Notes: generated by a model not told the origin, from the letters alone. Numbered from the stretch's first letter, positions 37,675 through 47,116 are shown. The stretch: 64,000 bases of DNA from Mycobacterium sp. Root135 (GCF_001426545.1 NZ_LMEZ01000006.1:664220-728219); one strand, 5' to 3'. Translations and numbers: made by a program.

Positions 37675-38484
37675 ATGTCTTCCTCACTGCGGCGCTATGC
37701 CGACCGTCGGGTCCTGATCACCGGTGCCGGCTCCGGCATCGGTCAGGCCACCGTTCTGCGCATCCTGGACGAGGGCGGCACCGTCGTCGCGGCCGACGTC
37801 AGTGAGGCCGGGCTCGCGGACACCGTGGCGAAGGCCGACTCGCAGGGTGACCGCTTGTCGACGGTGCGGATGGACGTCGGCGACGAGCAGTCGGTGCGAG
37901 CCGGCTTCGCCGAAGCCTTGGACGCGACGGACGGTCTCGACACCCTGGTCAACGCCGCGGGCATACTCCGGTCGGCGCACTTCACCGACACCACGCTGGC
38001 GGACTTCGAAAAGGTGTTGCGCGTCAACCTCTTTGGCACGTTCCTCGTCACCCGCGAGGCCATTCCCGCGTTGCGGCGTGGCACCGGGGCCGCCGTCGTC
38101 AACTTCAGCTCCACCTCGGCCAACTTCGCCCACCCGTACATGTCGGCCTACGCCGCGTCCAAGGGTGGCGTGCAGGCGATGACGCACGCCCTCGCCCTGG
38201 AGTTCAGCAAGGAGCGCATCCGGTTCAACTGCGTGCAGCCGGGATCGGTGTCCTCCGGCATGACCGACGGTGTCGGCGAGTCGAAGCAGAGCGTGGGGCC
38301 CGGTCTCCCCGAGGACATGGACTTCGCGCTGCTCGGAAAGATCATGTCCGTGCTGCCATTGGAGGACGGCGCGATGTTCGCCAAACCGGACGCCGTGGCC
38401 AGCGTCGTGGCGATGCTCGGCTCCCCCGACGCGTACTGGATGACGGGCACCGAAGTGCGGGTCGACGGCGGTACCCACATGTAG
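37675..38484 (+). CDS. Short-chain dehydrogenase/reductase
   Basis: A 269-residue classical SDR: LITGAGSGIGQATV near residue 15, VNAAGILRSAHF near 95, FSSTSANFAHPYMSAYAASKG with Ser-Tyr-Lys near 145-165, and ending TGTEVRVDGGTHM. It prefers NAD by the Asp after the second strand (AADVS). It follows the KstD-like gene by 32 bases on the same strand. This suggests that it acts on a hydroxy- or keto-steroid or a related lipid intermediate. Confidence 0.87.
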   Translation: MSSSLRRYADRRVLITGAGSGIGQATVLRILDEGGTVVAADVSEAGLADTVAKADSQGDRLSTVRMDVGDEQSVRAGFAEALDATDGLDTLVNAAGILRSAHFTDTTLADFEKVLRVNLFGTFLVTREAIPALRRGTGAAVVNFSSTSANFAHPYMSAYAASKGGVQAMTHALALEFSKERIRFNCVQPGSVSSGMTDGVGESKQSVGPGLPEDMDFALLGKIMSVLPLEDGAMFAKPDAVASVVAMLGSPDAYWMTGTEVRVDGGTHM

Positions 38485-38586
38485 CTCGGGTCCGACAATC
38501 CCGGGAACCGGTTGTCAGCTGGGATAGGTTGGCCGCGGGCCGCCGACCACGTGGCACGACGATCGATCGGAAGAAATCCTTCAGGC

Positions 38587-40989
38587 ATGCGAGTTGACGG
38601 GCGGGACGTCGCCGTTTCCGGCGACCTGTTGCAGCCGCTCGCGCGTCGCACCAACGACATCTTCCGGTTGGCCCTCGCCGCGGTCTTCCTCATCGTGGTC
38701 ATCACCAGTTCGCTGATCACGCGCCGGGACTGGGTGGCCCTCGAGCGATCCATCTCGGGAATCGTCGCGCTGCTGACCCCGACGCAGTCGAACCTGGTGT
38801 ACCTGGCCTATGGCGTCGCCATTCTGGCGCTTCCCTTCGCGATCCTCTTCGGGCTCGTCACCGCCCGTCAGTGGCGCTTACTCGGCGCCTACGGCGCGGC
38901 GGGCCTGACCGCGGTGCTCGCCCTGTCGGTCAACTCCAGCGGTTTCGCGGCGCCCCGCTGGCACTTCGACCTCGACGACCGACTGCGGACACTGCTGTCG
39001 CAGTTCCTCGACGACCCGCGCTGGATCGCCATGCTCGCCGCGATGCTGACGGTCTCCGGCCCGTGGCTGGAGGCTCGGTGGCGCCGGTGGTGGTGGGCGC
39101 TGCTGCTGGCCTTCGTGCCGATCCACCTGGTCGTCAGCGCCGTGGTGCCGGCCCGAACGCTGCTGGGCCTGGCGGTGGGGTGGTTCGTGGGGGCGCTCAC
39201 GGTGCTGATCGTCGGAACCCCTGCGCTGGAGGTGCCGCTCGACGGAGCCGTGCGCGCGCTGCTGCGCCGGGGATTCGCCGTAACCGGGCTGACGGTGGTG
39301 CGGCCCGCAGGCCCGGGGCCGCTGGTGTTGTGGGCGGCGACGGACGACCCCGAGGACGCCGTGGGATCGCGCGCCATCGTCGAGATGTACGGCCCGAACC
39401 AGCGCAGCGGCGGCATCATGAGCCAGGTCTGGCGGCGAGCCCGGTTGCGCAACAGCGAGACCGCTCCCCTGCACGCCTCGATGCGACGCGCCGTCGAGCA
39501 CCGCGGTCTGATGGCGATCGCCATCGGCGACCTCGGCGTGGCCAACAGCACCACGGTCGCGTTGTCCGCGCTCGACCGCGGCTGGACGCTGTACGCCCAC
39601 ACCCCGACGCGGGGCGTGGCGCTCGACGAGACCTCCGCCGACGAATCCCTCGTCGCACCTGTCTGGAAGACACTCGCGGTCCTCCACGGCCACCAGATCT
39701 CCCACGGCGATCTTCGCGGCAAGGAGATCACGGTCGACGTCGGAGACGACGGTGCCACCGCGCTCTTCGGCGGCTTCGGCAGCGCCGAATACGGTGCGAC
39801 CGACGTGCTGCTGCAGGCCGACATCGCCGCCCTTCTGGTGACGACGACCGCGATCTTCGGCGCCGAGGCCGCGGTGCGCGCCGCGATCGCGGAATTCGAC
39901 GAAGGCACCGTCCTCAGCGCCTCCCGCCGGCTGACGAAAGCCGCTCTGCCCAAGCACATTCGCGCGTCGGTGATCGATCCGGGCACCGTGATGTCGGCCG
40001 CCCGTGACGAGGTCATGCACCAGACCGGGGCCGACCAGATCAAGGCCGAGACCATCACCCGCTTCACCAGGATCCAGGTGATCCAGTTGGTGCTGCTGGT
40101 GGCGCTGGTCTACGTCGCCTACCCGTTCATCAGCACCGTGCCCGCGTTCTTCTCCGAGTTGCGGACCGCCAACTGGTGGTGGGCGCTGCTCGGATTGGCG
40201 GTGTCTGCGCTGACGTACGTGGGTGCGGCCGCTGCCCTGTGGGCGTGCGCCTCGGGGCTGGTGAGCTTCCGCAACCTGACGATCATGCAGGTGGCCAACA
40301 CCTTCGCCGCCACCACCACGCCCGCCGGTGTCGGTGGTCTCGCGTTGAGCACCAGGTTCCTTCAGAAGGGCGGACTCGGCGCGCTGCGGGCCACCGCCGC
40401 GGTGGCCCTTCAGCAGTCCGTTCAGGTGATCACCCACGTGGGTCTGCTGATCTTCTTCAGCGTCATCGCAGGAACGTCGGCGAACCTGTCCCACTTCGTG
40501 CCGAAGACCACGGTGCTCTACCTCATCGGCGGCGTGGCGCTCGGCATCGTCGGCGTGTTCACGTTCGTGCCGAAGCTCCGGCGATGGTTGGGCACCGAAC
40601 TCCGCCCCCGCGTCAAGGAATTGGGTGGTGAGCTCGCCGAGCTGGCACGCGAGCCGAAGCGCCTTGCGATCATCGTCGCCGGTTGTGCCGCAACCACTCT
40701 CGGGGCCGCTCTCGCACTGTGGGCCAGCGTCGGCGCGTTCGGCGGCGGCACCACCTTCGTCACCGTCACCGTCGTCACCATGATCGGTGGCACGCTCGCC
40801 TCGGCTGCCCCCACCCCTGGCGGCGTCGGCGCCGTCGAGGCGGCACTGATCGGTGGGCTCACCGCGTTCGGGGTGCCGGCCGCCGTCGCGGTCCCGTCGG
40901 TCCTGCTGTACCGGGTGCTGACCTGCTGGCTGCCCGTCTTCGTCGGCTGGCCGGTGATGCGGTGGCTGACCAGAAAGGACATGATCTAG
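38587..40989 (+). CDS. Large membrane protein: kinase-like domain with flippase-like (LPG synthase/YbhN) TM domain
   Basis: An 800-residue protein. The N-terminal 210 residues contain about six membrane helices. A soluble middle part (about 220-490) has a protein-kinase-like pattern: a lobe with VRPAGPGPLVLWAAT, then HGHQISHGDLRGKEITVD (about 372), which resembles the catalytic HGDLxxxN loop but with Glu where Asn is expected, followed by LFGGFGSAEYG. It may be a pseudokinase. The C-terminal 310 residues form the flippase-like lysylphosphatidylglycerol-synthase TM domain, with TTTPAGVGGLALSTRFL and AAPTPGGVGAVEAALIGGL. It probably moves a lipid-linked substrate across the membrane. I chose the ATG at 38587. 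Confidence 0.8.
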   Translation: MRVDGRDVAVSGDLLQPLARRTNDIFRLALAAVFLIVVITSSLITRRDWVALERSISGIVALLTPTQSNLVYLAYGVAILALPFAILFGLVTARQWRLLGAYGAAGLTAVLALSVNSSGFAAPRWHFDLDDRLRTLLSQFLDDPRWIAMLAAMLTVSGPWLEARWRRWWWALLLAFVPIHLVVSAVVPARTLLGLAVGWFVGALTVLIVGTPALEVPLDGAVRALLRRGFAVTGLTVVRPAGPGPLVLWAATDDPEDAVGSRAIVEMYGPNQRSGGIMSQVWRRARLRNSETAPLHASMRRAVEHRGLMAIAIGDLGVANSTTVALSALDRGWTLYAHTPTRGVALDETSADESLVAPVWKTLAVLHGHQISHGDLRGKEITVDVGDDGATALFGGFGSAEYGATDVLLQADIAALLVTTTAIFGAEAAVRAAIAEFDEGTVLSASRRLTKAALPKHIRASVIDPGTVMSAARDEVMHQTGADQIKAETITRFTRIQVIQLVLLVALVYVAYPFISTVPAFFSELRTANWWWALLGLAVSALTYVGAAAALWACASGLVSFRNLTIMQVANTFAATTTPAGVGGLALSTRFLQKGGLGALRATAAVALQQSVQVITHVGLLIFFSVIAGTSANLSHFVPKTTVLYLIGGVALGIVGVFTFVPKLRRWLGTELRPRVKELGGELAELAREPKRLAIIVAGCAATTLGAALALWASVGAFGGGTTFVTVTVVTMIGGTLASAAPTPGGVGAVEAALIGGLTAFGVPAAVAVPSVLLYRVLTCWLPVFVGWPVMRWLTRKDMI

Positions 40990-40996
40990 CCGGCTC

Positions 40997-41488
40997 GTGG
41001 ACTCGCACCCGCAGCCGTCCCCGATGGTGTTTGATGACGGGGTGGCAGACATCAGCCGCAGCCGCACGATAACCGCCCCGCCGCAGGCGATCTGGGACGT
41101 TCTCGCCGACTTCGGATCACTTAGCGCGTGGGCGGACGACGTCGACCACTCGTGCATCCTCAACCACGGGCCCGGCGGTGCGCCGAAGGGTACGACGCGC
41201 CGCGTGCAGGTCGGGCGCAACGTGCTGGTGGAGCGCATCACCGAGTTCGATCCGGCCGTGGCACTGGCCTATGACGTCGAGGGACTCCCCCGCCGGCTGC
41301 GCACCGTCGCCAACCGGTGGACGCTGCGAACGTTCGGCACGACGACGCGGGTGACGTTGACCAGCAGTGTCGAGATCGGGCCAGGGCCAGTGGCCGGCGC
41401 GGCCGAGTGGGCCGTCTGTCGCACTATGGCCAAGCTGTCCGATTCGATGCTCACCGGCTTGGCCCGACGAACGGAGAACACCCCGTGA
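40997..41488 (+). CDS. SRPBCC-family (polyketide cyclase/Bet v1-like) protein
   Basis: A 163-residue START-like ligand-binding protein. Typical elements: SRTITAPPQAIWDVLADFGSLSAWADDV, the middle strands VLVERITEFDPAVALAYDVEG, and the long C-terminal helix GAAEWAVCRTMAKLSDSMLTGL. It probably binds a hydrophobic small molecule. The start could be GTG 40997 or ATG 41024; the latter leads straight to the domain. Its TGA overlaps the GTG of the sulfatase gene by three bases, so the two are coupled. It starts seven bases after the flippase-like gene. Confidence 0.82.
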   Translation: MDSHPQPSPMVFDDGVADISRSRTITAPPQAIWDVLADFGSLSAWADDVDHSCILNHGPGGAPKGTTRRVQVGRNVLVERITEFDPAVALAYDVEGLPRRLRTVANRWTLRTFGTTTRVTLTSSVEIGPGPVAGAAEWAVCRTMAKLSDSMLTGLARRTENTP

Positions 41489-43305
41489 CCGATCCCCGGC
41501 GACCCGACGTCGTCATCCTCATGACCGACGAGGAACGCGCGACCCCGCCGTATGAGTCGGCGGATCTGCTCGCCTGGCGCCGACGCGCCCTCGGCGGCAG
41601 GCGGTGGTTCGACGAGAACGGCGTGAGCTTCGCGCGGCACTACACGGGGTCGCTGGCGTGCGTGCCGAGCCGCCCGACGATCTTCACCGGTCAGTATCCC
41701 GACTTGCACGGGGTGACCCAGACCGACGGAATCGGCAAGCGCTACGACGATTCCCGGCTCCGGTGGCTGCGCAGCGGCGAGGTGCCCACGCTCGGCAACT
41801 GGTTCCGAGCCGCGGGTTACGACACCCACTACGACGGCAAGTGGCACATCTCGCACGCCGATCTCGAGGACCCCGCCACCGGCGGACCGTTGGCCACCAA
41901 CGACGACGACGGGGTGGTCGACGAGGCCGCGGTTCGACGCTACCTCGACGCCGACCCGCTCGGCCCGTACGGCTTCTCCGGCTGGGTCGGCCCAGAGCCG
42001 CATGGAGCGGCGTTGTCCAACAGTGGTTTTCGCCGCGATCCGCTGTTCGCCGATCGTGTCGTCGCCTGGCTGACGGACCGCTACGAGCGCCGCCGCGCCG
42101 GTGATGAGGCCGCGCTGCGCCCGTTCCTTCTGGTCGCCAGCTTCGTCAACCCGCACGACATCGTCCTGTTCCCGGCGTGGCAACGCCGAAGCCCGCTGGC
42201 CGCGTCGCCGTCGCTGGATCCGCCGCACGTGCCCGCCCCGCCGACGGCAGACGAGGACCTGCGCACCAAGCCGGCCGCGCAGATCGCGTTCCGCGAGGCC
42301 TACTACTCGGGCTACGGTCCGGCGCAGGCGATCGGTCGCGGATACAAGCGCAACGCGCAGCAGTACCGCGACCTGTACTACCGCCTGCACGCCCAAGTGG
42401 ACGGACCGCTCGACCGGGTGCGCCGGGCGGTCACCGAGGGCGGGTCCGAGAACGCCGTCCTGGTGCGAACGTCGGATCACGGGGATCTGCTCGGTGCTCA
42501 CGGCGGGCTCCACCAGAAGTGGTTCAACCTGTACGACGAAGCGACCAGGGTGCCGTTCGTCGTCGCTCGCATCGGCGCGGACGCGACGACGGCCCGGGTC
42601 GTCTCGGCCCCGACGTCACACGTCGACCTGGTGCCGACCCTGCTCGCCGCAGCGGGCGTCGACGTCGACGTGGTGGCAGACGTGCTGTCCGAGTCGTTCT
42701 CGGAGGTGCACCCGCTACCAGGCCGCGACCTCATGCCGGTGGTGAACGGCGGGGCCGCCGACGACGGTCGGGCCGTCTACCTGATGACGCGGGACAACGT
42801 GCTCGAGGGCGACACCGGGGCGTCGGCCGCCGCTCGAGGAATGGGGTTGACGGTGAATCCCCCTGCGCCCCTGCGCATCAGGATTCCCGCGCACGTGGCG
42901 TCCAACTTCGAGGGTCTGGTGGTTCGGGTGGACGACGCCGACGCGACCGGCGGCGCCGGGCACCTGTGGAAGCTGGTCCGCACCTTCGACGATCCGTCGA
43001 CGTGGACCGAGCCCGGCGTGCGCCAGTTGGCCACCAACGGCATGGGCGGTGAGGCGTACCGGACCGACCCGCTCGACGACCAGTGGGAGCTCTACGACCT
43101 GACCGCGGACCCCATCGAGACCGACAACCGGTGGGACGACCCGGCATTGCACGACGTGCGGACGCACCTGCGCATGCAGCTCAAGCAGTCGCGGGCGTCG
43201 TCGGTGCCCGAACGCAATCGGCCGTGGCCCTACGCCGATCGGCAGCCTCCGACCGGTCACTCCGAGGGTGTGCTCCGCAAGGCCCTCGGCAAGATCGGGT
43301 TGTAG
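41485..43305 (+). CDS. Sulfatase family hydrolase
   Basis: A 606-residue alkaline-phosphatase-superfamily hydrolase. The metal-binding N-terminus VVILMTDEERATPP is followed by LACVPSRPTIFTGQYP, with Cys59-x-Pro-x-Arg63, the sequence converted to formylglycine in active sulfatases. Further metal residues are in RTSDHGDLLGAHGGLHQKW near 330. The C-terminal domain ends with typical YDLTADPIETDNRWDDP. No signal peptide is visible, so it may be cytoplasmic. The activating FGE enzyme is not in this window. The substrate may be a sulfate ester or phosphonate. It is the last gene of the run that begins with the flippase-like gene. Confidence 0.9.
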   Translation: MTDPRRPDVVILMTDEERATPPYESADLLAWRRRALGGRRWFDENGVSFARHYTGSLACVPSRPTIFTGQYPDLHGVTQTDGIGKRYDDSRLRWLRSGEVPTLGNWFRAAGYDTHYDGKWHISHADLEDPATGGPLATNDDDGVVDEAAVRRYLDADPLGPYGFSGWVGPEPHGAALSNSGFRRDPLFADRVVAWLTDRYERRRAGDEAALRPFLLVASFVNPHDIVLFPAWQRRSPLAASPSLDPPHVPAPPTADEDLRTKPAAQIAFREAYYSGYGPAQAIGRGYKRNAQQYRDLYYRLHAQVDGPLDRVRRAVTEGGSENAVLVRTSDHGDLLGAHGGLHQKWFNLYDEATRVPFVVARIGADATTARVVSAPTSHVDLVPTLLAAAGVDVDVVADVLSESFSEVHPLPGRDLMPVVNGGAADDGRAVYLMTRDNVLEGDTGASAAARGMGLTVNPPAPLRIRIPAHVASNFEGLVVRVDDADATGGAGHLWKLVRTFDDPSTWTEPGVRQLATNGMGGEAYRTDPLDDQWELYDLTADPIETDNRWDDPALHDVRTHLRMQLKQSRASSVPERNRPWPYADRQPPTGHSEGVLRKALGKIGL

Positions 43306-43308
43306 CCC

Positions 43309-43947
43309 CTACTCCGGCCAGGCCGAGTTGGTGATGACGTCGACGAAGTCGGTGCGCCGGAAGCCGGGGACGAAGTGCTCGAGCACGTCGGCGTTGACGG
43401 TGCCGAACGTCGTGTCGGGCCGGTCCTTGAAGCCGTCGGTGAACGCCTGCAGGATCTCGGCCTTGAAGTTGGGCCGCGGGTGCGCCGTCGTGACGGCGTC
43501 GAGGTCGGCGGGATCGATCGCGTCCAACCGGAGTCCGAGGACGTCGGTCTCCACGCCCGCGGTGGTCGCGGCGACCACCGGGTCCATCCCGTACGGCACC
43601 TCGGGAGTGGTGTGCAGCGCGATCGCCGTCCAGACCACGTCGGTCTCGGGACGGGAGTAGCCGTGCGAGATCAGGAACGCCCGGGCGGCGTCGGCACTGT
43701 CCATCTCGAAGCGTTGGGCGGTGCCACGGTAGGGCGGCACCAGTCCGGTGTCGTGGAAGAGCGCCGCGACGTACAGCGACTCGGCGTCGGGGCTGATCCC
43801 GAACTTGCGCGCCTGAAGGCTTCCGAACAGGAACACCCGGCGCGAGTGGTGAAAGATCAACTCGTTGGTGGTGTCTCGGATCAGCTCGGTCGCATCCTTC
43901 GCCAATGCGCTGTCCGGTATGGCTACGCCGCCAATGGTCTCGGTCAT
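43309..43947 (-). CDS. HD-domain protein
   Basis: A 212-residue metal-dependent phosphohydrolase-type protein. The HD pattern is visible: His in LIFHHSRRVFLFG near 33, His65-Asp66 in AALFHDTGLV, and a later His in WTAIALHTTPEVPYG near 111. Members without nucleotide motifs, such as cyanamide hydratase-like HD proteins, match this length and the LHTTPE motif best. The ATG at 43947 is followed directly by MTETIGGVAIPDS. It converges with the sulfatase gene, four bases away, and diverges from the GlxA-type regulator. Confidence 0.82.
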   Translation of the reverse strand: MTETIGGVAIPDSALAKDATELIRDTTNELIFHHSRRVFLFGSLQARKFGISPDAESLYVAALFHDTGLVPPYRGTAQRFEMDSADAARAFLISHGYSRPETDVVWTAIALHTTPEVPYGMDPVVAATTAGVETDVLGLRLDAIDPADLDAVTTAHPRPNFKAEILQAFTDGFKDRPDTTFGTVNADVLEHFVPGFRRTDFVDVITNSAWPE

Positions 43948-44048
43948 GATCTCGGCCCCTTCGAATGGTGGTCACGGTCGGCGGGTCCGTCGACCGGATA
44001 CCTCAACTATGGGCTTCGGCGCCTCGGTGGCGCCGTGCGCGCTTGGCC

Positions 44049-45035
44049 ATGAAACCCTCAGATATGGACACTGGGGCTCACGACGTCGTGGTGCTGCTGT
44101 ACGACGGCGTCCAGATGCTCGACGTCGCGGGTCCGATCGACGCGTTCGCCTCGGCCAACGCCCTCGGCGCGACCTACCGCATCACCCACGCCTCGCTGAC
44201 CGGGGCCGACGTGGTCGCCAGCTCGGGCGCCCGGCACGGCGCGGACGCACGCGTCGATGACCTTCCGGCGAACTTCGGGTCACTCCTCGTGCCCGGATCG
44301 CCGAATTGGCAGGCCAGCGTCACCGACACCGCGCTCGTCGCGGCTGTGCGCGACCTTTCCCAGCGCAGCCGACGCACGGTCTCCATCTGCGCGGGTGCCT
44401 TTCCGCTGGCGGCGACCGGGCTGCTCGACGGTCGTCGCGCCGCCACGCATTGGAAGCTCGCCCGTCAGCTCGCCGCACGCTATCCCGAGGTCACCGTGGA
44501 CGCGGCGTCGTTGTTCGTCACCGACGGCAAGTACGTCACCTCCGCAGGCGTCACCGCGGGTATCGACCTGGTGCTGTCGCTGATCGAGCACGACTACGGC
44601 CCGGTGATGGCCAGGGAGGTCGCCAGGGATCTCGTCGTGTTCATGGCACGTCCCGGCGACCAGTCCCAGTTCAGTGTGCGTCTGGACGCGCAGCCCACCG
44701 ACCACTCCGTGGTGCGGGTGGTGATGGACGCGATCACCGAGAACCCGCGCCGCAACCACACGTTGGCCGGTCTCGCGGCGGAGGCAGGCGTCAGCCCACG
44801 GCATCTGTCGCGCTTGTTCCTCGCCGAAACCGGCCACACCCCACAGCATTTCGTCGACCGGACCCGGCTGGAGGCGGCGTGCGCGGCACTGACCGGAAGC
44901 CACGCGACGCTGGACCAGGTGGCCGAGCAAACGGGGGTGGGATCGAGCGAGTCGTTGCGCCGGCTATTTCACCGCGAGCTCGGAATCACGCCGAGCGCCT
45001 ACCGAAGCCGGTTCAGGACGTCTCGGTCGACGTGA
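44049..45035 (+). CDS. GlxA-type AraC-family regulator with DJ-1/PfpI domain
   Basis: A 328-residue regulator. The N-terminal DJ-1/PfpI (class I amidotransferase-like) domain, about 8-185, starts DVVVLLYDGVQMLDVAGPIDAFA and has the nucleophile-elbow Cys in SICAGAFPLAATGLL. The C-terminal AraC-type double helix-turn-helix, about 225-325, contains LAAEAGVSPRHLSRLFLAETG and AEQTGVGSSESLRRLFHRELG. Such regulators respond to small metabolites. A target could be the divergent HD gene or the NmrA gene, whose 3' end it overlaps by 23 bases. ATG at 44049 and ATG at 44064 are both possible starts. Confidence 0.88.
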   Translation: MKPSDMDTGAHDVVVLLYDGVQMLDVAGPIDAFASANALGATYRITHASLTGADVVASSGARHGADARVDDLPANFGSLLVPGSPNWQASVTDTALVAAVRDLSQRSRRTVSICAGAFPLAATGLLDGRRAATHWKLARQLAARYPEVTVDAASLFVTDGKYVTSAGVTAGIDLVLSLIEHDYGPVMAREVARDLVVFMARPGDQSQFSVRLDAQPTDHSVVRVVMDAITENPRRNHTLAGLAAEAGVSPRHLSRLFLAETGHTPQHFVDRTRLEAACAALTGSHATLDQVAEQTGVGSSESLRRLFHRELGITPSAYRSRFRTSRST

Positions 45036-45951
45036 ACGCGTCGCGGTTGACGCGGACGAACTCGGCGAACGACTGCGGTTCCCGGCCGGTGATGTCGGTC
45101 AGCCGCCGCGGGTCCGGCACGATCGCCGCACCGGCGCGCTGGGAAAGCTGAGCCCCGACCGCCGAGATATGTTGTGCCATCGCATCGTTGACGACACCCG
45201 AGGATTGCGAGACTTCCTCCAGCCCGCGCTGCCAGTCCCGGGCCGAGATCGGCTCGAACTCGACGACGGTGCCGATCTCCGCGCTGATCACCTCCGCGAT
45301 CCGGACGTGGCTGAGCAACTCGGCCCCCGGCGGGTAGCTGACCTTGGCGTCGGCGAAGCGTTCGGGGTCGACCAGCGCGGCGACGGCGAGATCGGCGGCG
45401 TCGCGCCCGCTGATCCACGGCGCGGGGGCCGTGCCGAAGCTGTTGGCGAACCGGCCTGTCTCGCGAATTTCGTTGCCGTGCAACACGACGACGTTTTCGT
45501 AGAACAGTGCCGCGACTCTGAGCACCGTGGGGTTCAGGCCTGCCCAGCTGAAGACTTCTTCGGCGACCCACTGCGCACGACCGAGGGCGCTCGGGCTGTC
45601 GGCCGCGGAGGGGCCCATCGACATCACCACCAGGTGCGGTGACACCCCTTCGGTGTGCAGCACCGAGGCGAGGTTGGATGCAGCGGCGACGGCACCGGCG
45701 GCGATCGGGTAGGCGAAGTACACGGCGTCGACGCCCCTCACCGGGTCGACGAGTGTTCTGCGGTCCATCAGGTCCCCCTTCACGACCTGGACACCCCGCG
45801 CCTCGAGAGCGTCGACGTGCGGGCCGCGGGAACGGAGGAACAGGCGAACCGCGCGACCGTGGGCCAGGAGCTGCTCGACGACGCGAAGTCCGGTGCCACC
45901 ATGCCCGCCCGCGCCGATCACCAGTACGACGGGCTTTGCCTCTTCGGCCAT
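45013..45951 (-). CDS. NmrA-family NAD(P)-binding protein
   Basis: A 312-residue atypical SDR. The cofactor loop VLVIGAGGHGGTGLRVVEQL is near residue 10, and Arg follows the second strand (RLFLRS), which suggests NADP(H). The classical Tyr-Lys pair is absent, as in NmrA and phenylcoumaran-reductase-like proteins. It may reduce quinones or act as a redox sensor. I chose the ATG at 45951; a TTG one codon upstream is also possible. It is the last gene on the left with normal high-GC codon use, before the lower-GC island. Confidence 0.83.
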   Translation of the reverse strand: MAEEAKPVVLVIGAGGHGGTGLRVVEQLLAHGRAVRLFLRSRGPHVDALEARGVQVVKGDLMDRRTLVDPVRGVDAVYFAYPIAAGAVAAASNLASVLHTEGVSPHLVVMSMGPSAADSPSALGRAQWVAEEVFSWAGLNPTVLRVAALFYENVVVLHGNEIRETGRFANSFGTAPAPWISGRDAADLAVAALVDPERFADAKVSYPPGAELLSHVRIAEVISAEIGTVVEFEPISARDWQRGLEEVSQSSGVVNDAMAQHISAVGAQLSQRAGAAIVPDPRRLTDITGREPQSFAEFVRVNRDAFTSTETS

Positions 45952-46135
45952 CAATCCTCCTGGGTATAGCTAACAATACTCAAATGCTGAGGGTACACAC
46001 CTTGAAGGTTGAGTGCGGGTCCTGCATTCTTACTGCAATCACGATTCTGCAGCTCAACGCCTCGAGACTATTGCTGCGGCCGAAAAGGGCAGCCGACTAG
46101 CGCGGACAGCGCCGCTCCCCGGGTCATCCAAGCAG

Positions 46136-46423
46136 TTGAGGGTCGAAGAGGTGGGCGGGATTCTCACCGCCTGGCACGACGGCAACGGCATCGCCGCCAT
46201 CACCCGAGCCCTTGGCTGGGACTACACCACGGTTCGGAAGTACCTGCTCGCGGCTGGCATCGACACCAGCACCAACCCGGCTCCGGATCAGCGCGACCGA
46301 GGGATCATGCGACTAAATGAGCTCGGCCAAACCACTCGGCAGATCGCCTCGGCCGTCGGCTGCAGCCACAGCACCGCGTCGGTGATCATCAAAAAATACC
46401 GGGATCAGGCCGCCGATTGCTGA
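46136..46423 (+). CDS. Helix-turn-helix protein, resolvase/transposase-like
   Basis: About 95 residues from a TTG at 46136; an open frame extends upstream to 46013 but looks non-coding. It has two helix-turn-helix units: GILTAWHDGNGIAAITRALGWDYTTVRKYL and MRLNELGQTTRQIASAVGCSHSTASVIIKKYRD. Tandem HTH modules like this occur at the N-terminus of IS21/IS30-type transposases and in small regulators. No catalytic domain follows. It may be a transposase fragment or a stand-alone DNA-binding protein at the left edge of the island. Confidence 0.5.
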   Translation: MRVEEVGGILTAWHDGNGIAAITRALGWDYTTVRKYLLAAGIDTSTNPAPDQRDRGIMRLNELGQTTRQIASAVGCSHSTASVIIKKYRDQAADC

Positions 46424-46894
46424 TCGCTCTCGACGTCTGTCGGACGTTGCTTCTTGTGCTCCACAACGGTTTAAACCGCGGCGCCAGGCCGCCCGATATG
46501 GACCAGAACGCCAGTGCGCGCCCGGACGCGGGCGAGCATAACCGGTGGTACTCAACATGGCCCGTCCGGGACATCGGTATAACTTGACTGGCTCTGCTGG
46601 ATTGAGCCTAGTAAATCCAGGACTGGTACGCCCATCGTGGCGGTGGCCGTGGCGCTTTACGTAATTCCGGTTCTGCTGTCACTCGTCCGGGCCAGCTGGG
46701 CAAAAGAGGCATGAGTATGAACGGAAGCTCGAAGGCGGGGAGCTTGCTCAAAGCATCTGCATATGTCGGTTCGCTTTCCTCAAGAATGTCGCCGCAGCTG
46801 CAGTGCCAGGCTAAGTCCAGCAACACCTTTACAGCCGAATTGTCTTTCCCTGTTCCCAGTACATCGATGAGGACGGATGGCCGAGGGTAGTCAG
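46424..46894. other. Stretch without a convincing gene
   Basis: About 470 bases in which no frame looks like a real gene. The only item worth noting is a 25-codon frame at 46637-46714 (+), GTG start, that encodes a single hydrophobic segment (VAVALYVIPVLLSLVRASW) with a short polar tail. It could be a small membrane peptide or the end of a lost gene. Confidence 0.4.
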
Positions 46895-47116
46895 ATGATC
46901 AATTGGACGCCTGTAACAGGCTCTTCGCGCATAGTTGCCGAGGCATACGCAGCCGGGCCAGAGACCATCCTCGTTGAGTTTCGCGGCGGGGTCAGGTGGG
47001 CTTACCGCCAATGCCCCCTTGCGGTTTGGCAGGAGTTCTCGGCACCCGGCCAATCTCGTGGTCAGTACATAGCTCAAGTGCTTGACTTCAAACTAAATGG
47101 CAGGTGGGTCGGCTAG
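46895..47116 (+). CDS. KTSC domain protein, 73 aa
   Basis: A short protein built of one KTSC domain, whose function is unknown; such domains often occur in phage and defence contexts. The family pattern is visible: WTPVTGSSRIVAEAYAAG, then TILVEFRGGVRWAYRQCPLAVWQEF, then SRGQYIAQVL. The family's characteristic Lys-Thr-Ser-Cys-like positions are only partly kept. I chose the ATG at 46895 because GAGGG lies eight bases upstream and the domain begins at once; ATG 46877 is an alternative. It is an isolated gene between two sizeable spacers. Confidence 0.65.
   Translation: MINWTPVTGSSRIVAEAYAAGPETILVEFRGGVRWAYRQCPLAVWQEFSAPGQSRGQYIAQVLDFKLNGRWVG

Noticed and set aside
46608..46826. 72-codon minus-strand frame in the island
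   Set aside because: No family resemblance, no good ribosome binding site, and it overlaps a spacer with mixed composition.
45960..46900. Copy of the tRNA-Leu 3' end as left attachment site
   Set aside because: I searched by eye for the acceptor/T-arm sequence near the left edge and found none. A serine integrase needs only a short core, so absence proves nothing, but I do not report attL.
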